In this document: piece by piece, positions 7,476-19,047 of the stretch
How positions within the stretch are numbered: position 1 is the stretch's first letter
How the letters are laid out: every line of letters starts with the position of its first letter
Source: Micromonospora sp. U21
Lineage (GTDB): Bacteria > Actinomycetota > Actinomycetes > Mycobacteriales > Micromonosporaceae
Assembly (NCBI RefSeq): GCF_018070045.1
Contig: NZ_JAGPYK010000009.1
Location: 62,001-126,000, forward strand
Length of the DNA stretch: 64,000 nt
Direction: 5' to 3'
Position numbers and translations under genes: made by a program
The notes under the pieces: generated by a model
Databases searched by the model: none
What the model was told of the DNA's origin: nothing
What the model saw: only the letters and a program-made list of their open reading frames with translations

Positions 7476-9101
7476 ATGAAAAGATCGCTCCGCCGGGCCC
7501 TCTGGGCCGGTGCCGTGGTCGCCGTGACCGTCGCGGCGGTGCCGATGACCACCGCGTTCGGCGCCGGCACGGTCACCACCACGTTCACCAAGGCACAGGA
7601 CTGGGGGACCGGTCACGAGACGAGGGTGACCGTCACCAACGGGTCGAGTGCCACGGTCAGCACCTGGCGTATCGAATTCGACCTGCCGTCGGGCACCACC
7701 ATCAGCAGTTCCTGGGACGCCGACGTGACCAGCAGCGGCAACCACTACGTCGCAGTCAAGAAGAGCTGGGCCGGTGGGCTCGCCCCGGGCGCCTCGTTCA
7801 GCTGGGGCTACAACGGCACCGGCGCCTACAAGGCGCCACTGAACTGCACGGTCAACGGCGCGGCCTGCGGCGGCGGCACCCCTCCGCCGACCACGCCCCC
7901 GCCGACCACCACCCCGCCCACCACGGCCCCGCCCACCACCCCGCCGCCCACCACTCCGCCGCCGACCACCACCCCGCCGAACCCGGGTGGCAAGAAGGTC
8001 GTCGGCTACTTCGCCGAGTGGGGCGTCTACGGGCGCAACTACCACGTCAGGAACATCCAGACCAGCGGCTCGGCCGCCAAGCTGACCCACATCCTGTACG
8101 CCTTCGGCAACACCACCGGCGGCCGCTGCGCCATCGGGGACAGCTACGCCGACTACGAGAAGGCGTACACGGCGGCGGACAGCGTCGACGGCGTCGCCGA
8201 CACCTGGGACCAGCCGCTGCGCGGCAGCTTCAACCAGCTGCGCAAGCTCAAGCAGATGAACCCGCACCTCAAGGTGATCTGGTCCTTCGGTGGCTGGACC
8301 TGGTCCGGCGGCTTCACCCAGGCTGCGCAGAACCCGGCCGCCTTCGCCGAGAGCTGCTACAACCTGGTCGAGGACCCGCGCTGGGCGGACGTCTTCGACG
8401 GCATCGACGTCGACTGGGAGTACCCCAACGCCTGCGGCCTGACCTGTGACACCAGCGGCCCGAACGCGTTCAAGAACGTGATCAGCGCGCTGCGGTCGAG
8501 GTTCGGCTCCAACGCCCTGGTCACGGCCGCGATCACCGCGGACGGCAGCAACGGCGGCAAGATCGACGCCACCGACTACGCCGGCGCCATCGGCAACCTC
8601 AACTGGCTGATGCCGATGACGTACGACTACTTCGGCGCGTTCAACGCCCAGGGCCCGACCGCCCCGCACTCCCCGCTCACGTCGTACACCGGCATCCCGC
8701 AGCAGGGCTTCAACTCCGACGCGGCGATCCAGAAGCTCAAGAGCAAGGGCGTCCCGGCCAACAAGCTGCTGCTGGGCATCGGCTTCTACGGCCGGGGCTG
8801 GACCGGCGTCACCCAGGCCGCCCCGGGCGGCAGCGCCACCGGCGCGGCGCCGGGCACGTACGAGGCGGGCATCGAGGACTACAAGGTCCTCAAGAACACC
8901 TGCCCGGCCACCGGCACGGTCGCCGGCACCGCGTACGCCAAGTGCGGCAGCAACTGGTGGAGCTACGACACCCCGTCGACCATCAACGGCAAGATGACGT
9001 ACGCGAAGAACCAGGGCCTCGGTGGCGCGTTCTTCTGGGAGCTCTCCGGTGACACCGGCAACGGGGAGCTCATCGGCGCCATCAAGGGCGGTCTCGGCTG
9101 A
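7476..9101 (+). CDS. Secreted chitinase, CBM2-linker-GH18
   Basis: A 541-residue exported endochitinase that cleaves beta-1,4-N-acetylglucosamine chains. Order: signal peptide (about 1-30), a family 2 carbohydrate-binding domain (about 31-130; TVTTTFTKAQDWGTGHETRV and conserved Trp residues), a Pro/Thr linker made of PPTT-type repeats (about 135-168), and a GH18 barrel. The catalytic DxxDxDxE motif is DGIDVDWE with the acid/base at Glu315. MTYDYFGAFN is another GH18 signature. GGGAG precedes the ATG at 7476. A strong promoter, a palindromic operator candidate and a downstream hairpin make this a single-gene regulated unit. Confidence 0.96.
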   Translation: MKRSLRRALWAGAVVAVTVAAVPMTTAFGAGTVTTTFTKAQDWGTGHETRVTVTNGSSATVSTWRIEFDLPSGTTISSSWDADVTSSGNHYVAVKKSWAGGLAPGASFSWGYNGTGAYKAPLNCTVNGAACGGGTPPPTTPPPTTTPPTTAPPTTPPPTTPPPTTTPPNPGGKKVVGYFAEWGVYGRNYHVRNIQTSGSAAKLTHILYAFGNTTGGRCAIGDSYADYEKAYTAADSVDGVADTWDQPLRGSFNQLRKLKQMNPHLKVIWSFGGWTWSGGFTQAAQNPAAFAESCYNLVEDPRWADVFDGIDVDWEYPNACGLTCDTSGPNAFKNVISALRSRFGSNALVTAAITADGSNGGKIDATDYAGAIGNLNWLMPMTYDYFGAFNAQGPTAPHSPLTSYTGIPQQGFNSDAAIQKLKSKGVPANKLLLGIGFYGRGWTGVTQAAPGGSATGAAPGTYEAGIEDYKVLKNTCPATGTVAGTAYAKCGSNWWSYDTPSTINGKMTYAKNQGLGGAFFWELSGDTGNGELIGAIKGGLG

Positions 9102-9127
9102 GCCGAGGGCCGACGCACCACCCACAC

Positions 9128-9160
9128 GGCGGGGAGGGGCACGCACCGCCCCTCCCCGCC
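9128..9160. terminator. Hairpin terminator after the chitinase gene
   Basis: GGCGGGGAGGGGC and GCCCCTCCCCGCC form a perfect 13-bp stem with a 7-base loop, 27 bases after the chitinase stop. There is no T-run, as is usual for actinomycete terminators. Confidence 0.8.
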
Positions 9161-9281
9161 CGTGACGTACCGGCCCGGTCGACGCCCAGCGTCGGCCGGG
9201 CCGCCGGCGTTGGGCGGGGCCGGCCCGATGTGGCAGACTCGCGGCTCGGCAGTCTCGATGTCCCCGTCGACGGAGGTGGTC

Positions 9282-11428
<2,147 letters not shown>

Positions 11429-11444
11429 AGTCGAGAGGATGATC

Positions 11445-12476
<1,032 letters not shown>

Positions 12477-12524
12477 CCCCCCGCACGGCGCCGCGCGCCC
12501 CGCGCCCCGCGCGCCCCCCGCCGC

Positions 12525-12580
12525 GATCTAGGGGAAATCGTCGCTAGTTGATCTCCAGCCATGACGATTTCCCCTAGATC
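12525..12580. repeat. 56-bp palindromic element, copy 1
   Basis: GATCTAGGGGAAATCGTC (12525-12542) and GACGATTTCCCCTAGATC (12563-12580) form a perfect 18-bp stem around a 20-base loop. The whole element, loop included, is about 77% identical to the reverse complement of 60397-60452, with no length change. It lies between the convergent ltaE and nfo genes. Confidence 0.9.
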
Positions 12581-12710
12581 CACGCGTCTGACGCCACGCG
12601 GGCCCCCACGCGTCTGACGCCACGCGGGCCTCCACGCGTCTGATGCCGCGCGGGCCTCCACGCGTCTGATGCCGCGCGGGCCCCCACGCGTCTGACGCCG
12701 CGCGGGCCCC
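12581..12710. repeat. 26-bp tandem repeat, five copies
   Basis: Five contiguous copies of a unit beginning CACGCGTCTGACGCCACGCG, with C/T and A/G changes in some units. Each contains the small palindrome GCGTCTGACGC. The array starts immediately after the 56-bp element and fills most of the ltaE-nfo gap. There are no spacers, so it is not CRISPR. Confidence 0.92.
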
Positions 12711-12738
12711 GCGCTGGGCGCCGCAGGGGAGTGGGAGT

Positions 12739-13605
12739 TCAGGGGCGGAGGCGGCTGAGGGTGGCGATGTCGGCGGCGTGGCCGACCTGCTTCTCGCTGG
12801 GCGTCTCCACGACGATCGGGACGCCGGCGGTCGCCGGGTGGGCCATCAGCTCGGCGAAGGCGGGCTCACCGATGGTGCCCTTACCGATGCTCTCGTGCCG
12901 GTCCCGGGTGGAGCCGCACAGGTCCTTCGAGTCGTTGGCGTGCACCAGCCGCAGCCGGTCCGCACCAACGGTGGCCACCAGCGTGTCCAGGGTCGCCGTC
13001 ATGCCACCCTCGACCGCCAGGTCGTGCCCGGCGGCCCAGGCGTGGCAGGTGTCGAAGCAGACCCCGAGCATGGGGTGCCGGTCCACCGCGTCCAGGTAGG
13101 GCCCGAGATGCTCCACCCGGGAGGCGAGCGATCGGCCGCCGCCCGCGCTCGGTTCGACCAGCAGCATCGGCCCGCCGGTCTCGGCAGTCCAGTCGAGCAG
13201 CGGCAGCAGCTCCTGGCGGACCTGTCGCATCGCCGCCTCGGCGTACCCCTCGTCCACCGAACTGCCCGCGTGGAACACCACCGCCCGGGCGCCGATCGCC
13301 ACGCCCCGGCGCAGCGCGTGCGCCAGCGTCAGGGCCGAACGCTCGACCGTGGCCGGGGTGGGCGAACCCAGATTGACCAGCAGCGAGGCATGGATGAAGG
13401 CCGGGATGCCCCGCTCGGCGCAGCCGTCGCGGAACAGCACATCCTGCGCCGGGTCACCTGGGGGCAGCGCCCAGCCCCGCGAGTTGGAGACGTACACCTG
13501 CACCACTTCGGCGCCGGTCGCGTCGGCGTACGGCAGGGCGGCCCTGGCCAGCCCGCCGGAGGTGGGGGTGTGCGCGCCGACCGGTCGGGAACAGGTCACC
13601 GGCAT
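12739..13605 (-). CDS. nfo: Deoxyribonuclease IV (endonuclease IV)
   Basis: An apurinic/apyrimidinic-site endonuclease of base-excision repair with a TIM-barrel and three-zinc site. The 288-residue protein shows the family metal ligands in order: FIHASLLVNLGSP, VFHAGSS, LLVEPSAGGG, GVCFDTCHAWAAGHD, LVHANDSKDLCGSTRDRHE and IVVETPSE. It begins just 1 base after the pknL stop, so the two are probably co-transcribed with translational coupling. This pairing of a Ser/Thr kinase with a repair nuclease is worth noting. The array of 26-bp repeats follows its stop. Confidence 0.95.
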   Translation of the reverse strand: MPVTCSRPVGAHTPTSGGLARAALPYADATGAEVVQVYVSNSRGWALPPGDPAQDVLFRDGCAERGIPAFIHASLLVNLGSPTPATVERSALTLAHALRRGVAIGARAVVFHAGSSVDEGYAEAAMRQVRQELLPLLDWTAETGGPMLLVEPSAGGGRSLASRVEHLGPYLDAVDRHPMLGVCFDTCHAWAAGHDLAVEGGMTATLDTLVATVGADRLRLVHANDSKDLCGSTRDRHESIGKGTIGEPAFAELMAHPATAGVPIVVETPSEKQVGHAADIATLSRLRP

Positions 13606-13606
13606 C

Positions 13607-15592
13607 TCAGAAACACCCGATAGTGACCTGGGTGCCCGGCGGCACCTGCGAGTTCTCGCCCGGGTTCTGGAATCGGACCACGGCGTTCGGGTTGAGCTGG
13701 ATGGCCACCGGGAAGCCCTGGCTCTCCAGCACCTGCTTGGCCTGCGGGCAGGGCAGGTCGACCACCCGGGGCACCACCACCAGCGGCGGGCCCTTGCTGA
13801 CGTCCAGCTTGACCTGGGCGCCCTTCTCGACGCCGGTGCCGTCGGCCGGACTCTGGCCCAGGATCTCGTCCTTGGGCTTGTCGGAGTCCTTGTAGGTCTC
13901 GACCGGCACCAGTTTGAGCTCGGCCAGGGTGGCCCGGGCCTCGGTCAGGCTCTTGCCGACCAGGTTCGGCACCGACACCGGCGCCCGACCCCGGCTCAGG
14001 ATGAGGGTGACCTTCGCGCCCGGTTTGACCTCGGTGCCCACCTTGGGGGAGCTGTCCACCACGACTCCGGCCGGCAGGTTGTCGTCGTAACGGGCGGTGC
14101 CCTTGACCACCACCAGCTTCGCGTTGACCAGGTCCGCCTCGGCCAGCTCGAAGTCCTTGCCGATCACGTCCGGCACCGGGAAGCGCTCCGGGCCCAGGGA
14201 GAGGGTCAGGGTGATGGTGCCGCCCTTGACGATCTTGGTGGCCGACGCCGGGCTCTGCCCCACCACGCTGTCTTTCGGCGCCTTCTCGTCGTAGCGTGGC
14301 TCGCCGTAGGCCAGGGTGAGCCCGGCGCGCTCGACCTGCGCCTGCGCGTCGGCCTTGCTCAGGCTGACCAGCTGCGGGGCCGCCGTGTAGCGGCCGACGC
14401 CGAACCACCAGCCGCCGAGCGCGGCCACCAGGCCCAGCACCACCACCACGGCCCCGACGGCCAGCCGGCCCCGCGGGTTGCTCAGCACCGTGCCGCGCAG
14501 CGCGGCGAGCCGGGACCACAGGCCCTCCGCCGGCTCCGGCGCGGCCCGTCGCCGGCCCGGCCCCTGCCCGCCGCCCTCGGGCAGCCGGGCCCAGGCCGGG
14601 CGCTCGGCCGGGCGGACCGTGGCGACCATCATGGTCGGCTGGGACATCGGCGGCTCGTCGGTCACCCGGCGCAGCACGGCGGTACGGCTGTTCGCGTCGC
14701 CCAGGTGGTCCCGGGCCGTCTGCACCTCGGCCAGCAGCGCCCCGGCGTCGGCGGGCCGGGCGCCGGGATCGCGCCGGGTGGCCCGCTGAACCAGGTCGTC
14801 GAGGATCGGCGGCAGGCTGGGCACCAGCGTCGACGGTGCCGGCACGTCCCGGTCGACGTGCTGCCACGCGACGTCCACCGGGCGGTCGCCGTCGTAGGGC
14901 ACCCGACCGGTGAGCATCTCGAACAGCACGATGCCCGCCGAGTAGACGTCGGTGCGCGGGTCGGCCCGCCCCTCGGTGACCAGCTCCGGGGCGACGTACG
15001 CCACGGTGGCCATCAGCTGGTTGCCCTGCTCCTCGTCGGCGCTCGCCTCGACCGCCCGGGCCAACCCGAAGTCGGCCACCTTGACGACGCTGTCCACCAG
15101 GTTGGCGACACCACCGGTGGGCGCCTCGGCGACCAGCACGTTCTCCGGCTTGACGTCGCGGTGCACCAGGCCGGCGCGGTGTGCGGCGGCGATCGCGGCG
15201 AGCATCTGCTCGGCGATGGCCAGCACCTCGTCCGGGTTGAGCCGGCGCCGCTCGGCCAGCACGTCGCGCAGCGTGCGGCCGCGGACGTACTCCATCACCA
15301 GGTACGGCAGCCCGCCGTGGGCGCCCTGGTCGTAGACCGCCACCACGTTCGGGTGGGTCAGCCGGGCGATGGTCTTCGCCTCGTCGGTGAACCGGGCCAC
15401 GAAGTTGGCGATCCGGGCCCGCGCCTCGGACGCCTGGGTCGGGTGAATGATCTTGACTGCGACGGTGCGCTCGAGGCGCTCGTCGGTGGCGGTGTACACG
15501 GTCGCCATGCCGCCACGGGCCACGCGACCGCGAATGCGGTAGCGCCCGTCGATCAGCGAGCCCAGCAACGTGTCGGCGACCTGTGTGTCCAT
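13607..15592 (-). CDS. pknL: PASTA-domain Ser/Thr protein kinase, PknL type
   Basis: A 661-residue transmembrane kinase. The N-terminal kinase domain has GGMATVY (glycine loop), Lys47 (VAVKII), Glu72, HRDVKPEN with Asp146, and DFG at 174-176. An Ala/Pro/Arg-rich linker leads to one membrane helix (about 385-405) and four external PASTA repeats. PASTA domains bind peptidoglycan fragments or lipid II in related kinases. ATG at 15592 is chosen over 15622 because a TAGACT box lies 8 bases upstream. It is divergent from the small HTH gene matching mycobacterial Rv2175c, a known PknL substrate, which supports the name. nfo follows after 1 base. Confidence 0.9.
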   Translation of the reverse strand: MDTQVADTLLGSLIDGRYRIRGRVARGGMATVYTATDERLERTVAVKIIHPTQASEARARIANFVARFTDEAKTIARLTHPNVVAVYDQGAHGGLPYLVMEYVRGRTLRDVLAERRRLNPDEVLAIAEQMLAAIAAAHRAGLVHRDVKPENVLVAEAPTGGVANLVDSVVKVADFGLARAVEASADEEQGNQLMATVAYVAPELVTEGRADPRTDVYSAGIVLFEMLTGRVPYDGDRPVDVAWQHVDRDVPAPSTLVPSLPPILDDLVQRATRRDPGARPADAGALLAEVQTARDHLGDANSRTAVLRRVTDEPPMSQPTMMVATVRPAERPAWARLPEGGGQGPGRRRAAPEPAEGLWSRLAALRGTVLSNPRGRLAVGAVVVVLGLVAALGGWWFGVGRYTAAPQLVSLSKADAQAQVERAGLTLAYGEPRYDEKAPKDSVVGQSPASATKIVKGGTITLTLSLGPERFPVPDVIGKDFELAEADLVNAKLVVVKGTARYDDNLPAGVVVDSSPKVGTEVKPGAKVTLILSRGRAPVSVPNLVGKSLTEARATLAELKLVPVETYKDSDKPKDEILGQSPADGTGVEKGAQVKLDVSKGPPLVVVPRVVDLPCPQAKQVLESQGFPVAIQLNPNAVVRFQNPGENSQVPPGTQVTIGCF

Positions 15593-15600
15593 CGGCAGGG

Positions 15601-15606
15601 AGTCTA
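15601..15606 (-). promoter_or_regulatory. Probable -10 box for pknL
   Basis: TAGACT on the minus strand ends 8 bases before the ATG at 15592, indicating a leaderless pknL transcript. Confidence 0.55.
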
Positions 15607-15792
15607 TGTGTCCAGGGGGCAAAGGATGAACAGGATGCTACAGCCGGCGGCGAACCTGGTCTGTCCCGCCGCGCTCATCACCCCTGTCCCGACCCCTCAC
15701 CCGCTGGTCGCCGGCGGTCCACCGAGTGGTTGGACCGGTCGTCCCGGGGTGCCCGGTGGCTCGTTCGGGCAATGGCGTGGCAGGGTGATCGG

Positions 15793-16182
15793 GTGACCGA
15801 ACCCGTACCCGACCAGGCCGTGCCCGGCCCCGAGCTCGCCGGACCCGCCGACCCGGCCGGCTGGCTCACCCTGCCCGACGTCGCCGAGCGCCTCGACGTG
15901 TCGATCAGCAAGGTGCACCAGATGATCCGTGACCGGGAGCTGCTGGCGGTCCGCCGCGACGGCATCCGCCGGGTGCCGGCGGACCTGGTGGCCAACCAGA
16001 CCGTGCTCAAGCACCTGCCCGGCGTGCTCAACCTGCTCTCCGACAACGGCTACGACGACGAGGCCGCGCTGCGCTGGCTCTACGAGCCGGACGACAGCCT
16101 CCCCGGCGCCACCCCGGCCGCCGCCCTCTCCGGTGACCAGGCCCGCGAAGTCAAGCGCCGAGCCCAAGCCCTCGGCTTCTAA
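15793..16182 (+). CDS. Rv2175c-like winged-helix DNA-binding protein
   Basis: A 129-residue cytoplasmic protein. After a Pro-rich N-terminus, residues about 19-60 form an excisionase-like helix-turn-helix, WLTLPDVAERLDVSISKVHQ, with wing residues DRELLAVRRDGIRRVPADL. The C-terminus (LKHLPGVLNLLSDNGYDDEAALRWLY) matches the Rv2175c family. In M. tuberculosis, Rv2175c sits beside pknL, binds DNA weakly and loses binding when PknL phosphorylates its N-terminal region (published knowledge). The start is uncertain: GTG at 15793 gives the best fit and has CAGGG about 8 bases upstream; ATG at 15772 is possible. Whether a Thr or Ser target is conserved cannot be judged. Confidence 0.82.
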   Translation: MTEPVPDQAVPGPELAGPADPAGWLTLPDVAERLDVSISKVHQMIRDRELLAVRRDGIRRVPADLVANQTVLKHLPGVLNLLSDNGYDDEAALRWLYEPDDSLPGATPAAALSGDQAREVKRRAQALGF

Positions 16183-16217
16183 CCCTCCCGCGCCCTTCCC
16201 GCGCTTTCCCGCGCGTC

Positions 16218-16272
16218 GATCATGAAGTTGGCGGCGTCCGCAGCGGCGTGTCGCGTCGCCAACTTCATGATC
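16218..16272. repeat. Inverted repeat at a convergent junction
   Basis: GATCATGAAGTTGGCG (16218-16233) and CGCCAACTTCATGATC (16257-16272) are perfect 16-bp arms around a 23-base loop. It lies between the ends of the HTH gene and the prenyl synthase gene, and probably terminates both transcripts. Confidence 0.88.
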
Positions 16273-16307
16273 ATCAGTGGGCAGGTCCGCCGGGCCCGGG
16301 GAGGGGG

Positions 16308-17390
16308 TCAGTCGGCGCGGCGGGTGGCGGCTATCGCCAGGTCGACCAGGGCCTGGCGGGCCTCGGTGTCGAGGTCGACGGCGGCCAGCGCCGCCAGCGC
16401 CGAGTCGGTGAGCGTGACGATGCGCTGCTCGGTGCGGGCCAGCGCCCCGCTCGCGGAGATCAGCTCGCGCAGCCGGGCCACCCCCTGCTCGTCGAGCTCA
16501 GGGTCGCCGAGCCGGCTGAGCAGCAACTCCCGGCCGGCGTCGTCGGTGGCCTCCACGGCCGCTGCCACCAGGTACGTGCGCTTGCCCTCGCGCAGGTCGT
16601 CCCCGGCGGGCTTGCCGGTCTGCGCCGGGTCGCCGAAGACCCCCAGCACGTCGTCGCGGAGCTGGAACGCCTCGCCCAGCGGCAGCCCGTACGCCGAGTA
16701 GGCCGTCCGCACGTCCGCCGTGGCGTCGGCCAGCGCGGCGCCGAGCAGCAGCGGACGCTCGACCGTGTACTTCGCCGACTTGTACCGGGCGACCTTGCTG
16801 GCCCGTTCCACCGAGGTGTCCCCGGTGACCTGGGTGAGCACGTCGAGGTACTGCCCGACGGTGACCTCGGTGCGCATCTCGTCGAAGACCGGCCGGGCCC
16901 GGGCCACCGCCCGCAGGTCCAGCCCCGCGGAGTGCAGCAACTCGTCGGACCAGACCAGGCAGAGATCGCCGAGCAGGATCGCGGCGGCGTCGCCGAACCC
17001 GTCCGGGTCACCGCCCCAACCGGCCGCCCGGTGCCGGGCGGCGAACCGCCGGTGCACCGCCGGCTCGCCGCGCCGGGTGTCGGAGCGATCCATCAGGTCG
17101 TCATGGATCAGGGCGCTGGCCTGCACGAATTCCAGCGCGGCCAGGGCGGTGAGCACCTGGTCGGCGTCCACCCCGCCGGCGCCCCGGAACCCCCAGTACG
17201 CGAAGGCCGGCCGCAGCCGCTTGCCACCGCCGAGCACGAACGCCTCGATCGCCTCCGCCACCGGGACCAGGGCATCGTCGACGCCGGTCAACCGGGCCCG
17301 CTGGCCGGCCAGGAACTCGGTGAGGGCCTTGTCGACCCGCTGCCGCAGGTCGGCGCGGTCGACGGGAGACACGGGAGCAGCGTGGGTCAC
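16308..17390 (-). CDS. idsA: Polyprenyl diphosphate synthase (geranylgeranyl type)
   Basis: Extends allylic diphosphates with isopentenyl diphosphate; likely products are farnesyl or geranylgeranyl diphosphate. The 360-residue all-helical synthase has the first aspartate-rich motif DDLMD at 97-101 with SDTRRGEPAVHRR following, GKRLRPAF for isopentenyl binding, and the second motif DDVLGVFGD near residue 237. It starts at GTG 17390, overlapping the XRE gene stop as GTGA. Synteny with mycobacterial idsA2 (Rv2173), beside Rv2175c and pknL, supports the symbol. It could feed the carotenoid genes at 20-25 kb, which lack their own prenyl synthase. Confidence 0.88.
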   Translation of the reverse strand: MTHAAPVSPVDRADLRQRVDKALTEFLAGQRARLTGVDDALVPVAEAIEAFVLGGGKRLRPAFAYWGFRGAGGVDADQVLTALAALEFVQASALIHDDLMDRSDTRRGEPAVHRRFAARHRAAGWGGDPDGFGDAAAILLGDLCLVWSDELLHSAGLDLRAVARARPVFDEMRTEVTVGQYLDVLTQVTGDTSVERASKVARYKSAKYTVERPLLLGAALADATADVRTAYSAYGLPLGEAFQLRDDVLGVFGDPAQTGKPAGDDLREGKRTYLVAAAVEATDDAGRELLLSRLGDPELDEQGVARLRELISASGALARTEQRIVTLTDSALAALAAVDLDTEARQALVDLAIAATRRAD

Positions 17391-17806
17391 GCCACGACGC
17401 TAGCCGGTCGCCGCGTACCGTGCTCCACCGCCACGCGTAGTGCCGCCGGCCCGCCCGCCGGTGCGGCCCCGGCCCGCCCGTCCGCCCGTCCGCCCGGCCG
17501 TGCGCCGGCCGTGGCCCGGCCCGGCCCGACGGCCCGCGCCGAGCCGGCTCGCCGGGTGACCGCGGCGGCCTCGGCGAGCGCCACCAACGGCACGTCCAGC
17601 ACCACGGCGAGCCAACCGAGCCAGAACCCTCCCGGGACGCGTCGTTGCCGTTCCCACCGGGACACCTCGTGCCGGCTCAAGGTCGGCACCCCGGCGGCGG
17701 CACACAACTCGGCGGCGGTGCGCTGCTGGCTCCAGCTCCGGGCCAGCCGGCACCGGGCGAGCAGCGGGCCGAGTTGTGCCGGGCGCGGCGGTGGGGGCGG
17801 GGTCAT
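17387..17806 (-). CDS. XRE-family transcriptional regulator
   Basis: A 139-residue DNA-binding protein with an N-terminal Pro-rich segment and a helix-turn-helix at about residues 10-60. Hallmarks are LARSWSQQRTAAELCAAAG, SRHEVSRWERQRRVPG and a hydrophobic dimer-like segment WLGWLAVVLDVPLVALAEA. The C-terminal 50 residues are low-complexity Ala/Gly/Arg/Pro. ATG at 17806 is chosen because GGAGG lies 6 bases upstream. It overlaps the idsA start by GTGA, so the regulator and the prenyl synthase are translated together; it may control isoprenoid supply (inference). The low-complexity tail makes the exact 3' part of lower certainty. Confidence 0.75.
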   Translation of the reverse strand: MTPPPPPRPAQLGPLLARCRLARSWSQQRTAAELCAAAGVPTLSRHEVSRWERQRRVPGGFWLGWLAVVLDVPLVALAEAAAVTRRAGSARAVGPGRATAGARPGGRADGRAGAAPAGGPAALRVAVEHGTRRPASVVA

Positions 17807-18073
17807 CGGTCCTCCAGGCGGGCGTCGGTGCGGCGACGAGCGCCCGCCCGACCGGACGGGAGCGGCGACACCGCTCGGCTGCTGACCCCCGCGCGTGCCC
17901 CCGGGCCGCCCCCGCCGACCCTCCCGCGCCACCCATTACTACCCCGTGGGTACGACGGCTCTCCGCCCGCCGGGCCGGGCGCGCGGGGCGGCACCGGCCA
18001 ACGGGCGCGCCCACGGATCCGTCGATCCGTGGGACGCGATGGAAAGCGCCTGGGTGGTGCGGACGCTGCCCGC

Positions 18074-18079
18074 TAGAGT
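18074..18079 (+). promoter_or_regulatory. Probable -10 box for metF
   Basis: TAGAGT ends 6 bases before the GTG at 18086; there is no ribosome binding site, so a leaderless start is likely. Confidence 0.55.
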
Positions 18080-18085
18080 CGGGTC

Positions 18086-19003
18086 GTGGCGCTCGGTCTT
18101 CCCTCGGTACTCCCCAATCCGCAGCCGGCGATCGGGGAGCTCATCCGTGACCGTCAGCCGACCTTCTCGTTCGAGTTCTTCCCGCCCAAGACCGAGGCGG
18201 GGGAGCGGCTGCTCTGGCAGGCGATCCGCGAGCTGGAGTCACTGCGCCCGTCGTTCGTGTCGATCACCTACGGCGCGGGTGGCTCGACCCGGGACACCAC
18301 CGTGTCGGTCACCGAGCGGATCGCCACCGACACCACCCTGCTGCCGATGGCCCACCTGACGGCGGTCAACCACTCCGTCGCCGAGTTGCGGCACGTGATC
18401 GGTCGGCTCGCCGGGGTGGGGGTGCGCAACGTGCTGGCGGTGCGCGGTGACCCGCCGGGCAACCCGGGCGGCGAGTGGGTCCGCCACCCTGCGGGCGTGG
18501 ACTACGCCGAGGACCTGGTACGCCTCGTGCGGGACGCCGGTGACTTCAGCGTGGGCGTGGCGGCCTTCCCGTACAAGCACCCCCGCTCACCCGACGTGGC
18601 CAGCGACACCGCGCACTTCGTGCGCAAGTGCCGGGCCGGCGCCGAGTTCGCGATCACGCAGATGTTCTTCGAGGCGGACGACTACCTGCGGCTGCGTGAC
18701 CGGGTGGCGGACGCCGGCTGCGACACCCCGATCCTCGCCGGGGTGATGCCGGTGACCCAGATCGGCACCATCGAGCGGTCCGTGCAGCTGTCCGGAGCGC
18801 CCTTCCCGCCGGCGCTGGCGGCGCGCTTCGAGCGGGTCGCCGACGACCCGGAGGCGGTCCGCCGGCTCGGCATCGAGCAGGCCAGCGAGATGTCCCGCCG
18901 GCTGCTGGATGAGGGCGTGCCGGGGATCCACTTCATCACCCTCAACCGGTCCACCGCGACCCGCGAGGTCTGGCAGAACCTCAAGGCCGGCGCGCGGATG
19001 TGA
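18086..19003 (+). CDS. metF: Methylenetetrahydrofolate reductase
   Basis: A flavoenzyme reducing 5,10-methylene-THF to 5-methyl-THF, the methyl donor for methionine synthesis. The 305-residue TIM barrel has FSFEFFPPKTEAGE with the key Glu, SITYGAGGSTRDT, NVLAVRGDPP and VAAFPYKHPRSPD, and ends with ITQMFFEADDYLRL and GIHFITLNRS. Length is typical of the bacterial enzyme. GTG at 18086 follows the -10 box directly. The location beside idsA parallels mycobacterial Rv2172c, a MTHFR-like gene next to idsA2. It is divergent from the XRE gene. Confidence 0.95.
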   Translation: MALGLPSVLPNPQPAIGELIRDRQPTFSFEFFPPKTEAGERLLWQAIRELESLRPSFVSITYGAGGSTRDTTVSVTERIATDTTLLPMAHLTAVNHSVAELRHVIGRLAGVGVRNVLAVRGDPPGNPGGEWVRHPAGVDYAEDLVRLVRDAGDFSVGVAAFPYKHPRSPDVASDTAHFVRKCRAGAEFAITQMFFEADDYLRLRDRVADAGCDTPILAGVMPVTQIGTIERSVQLSGAPFPPALAARFERVADDPEAVRRLGIEQASEMSRRLLDEGVPGIHFITLNRSTATREVWQNLKAGARM

Positions 19004-19047
19004 CCCCGGAGCCGGCGACACCTGATGCCCGGCACGACGGTTGATCC

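Noticed and set aside
7860..7980. CCGACCACC-type DNA repeat as a mobile or regulatory repeat
   Set aside because: It encodes the Pro/Thr linker of the chitinase.
12581..12710. Array of 26-bp direct repeats as a CRISPR
   Set aside because: Units are contiguous with no variable spacers, and no cas genes are near.
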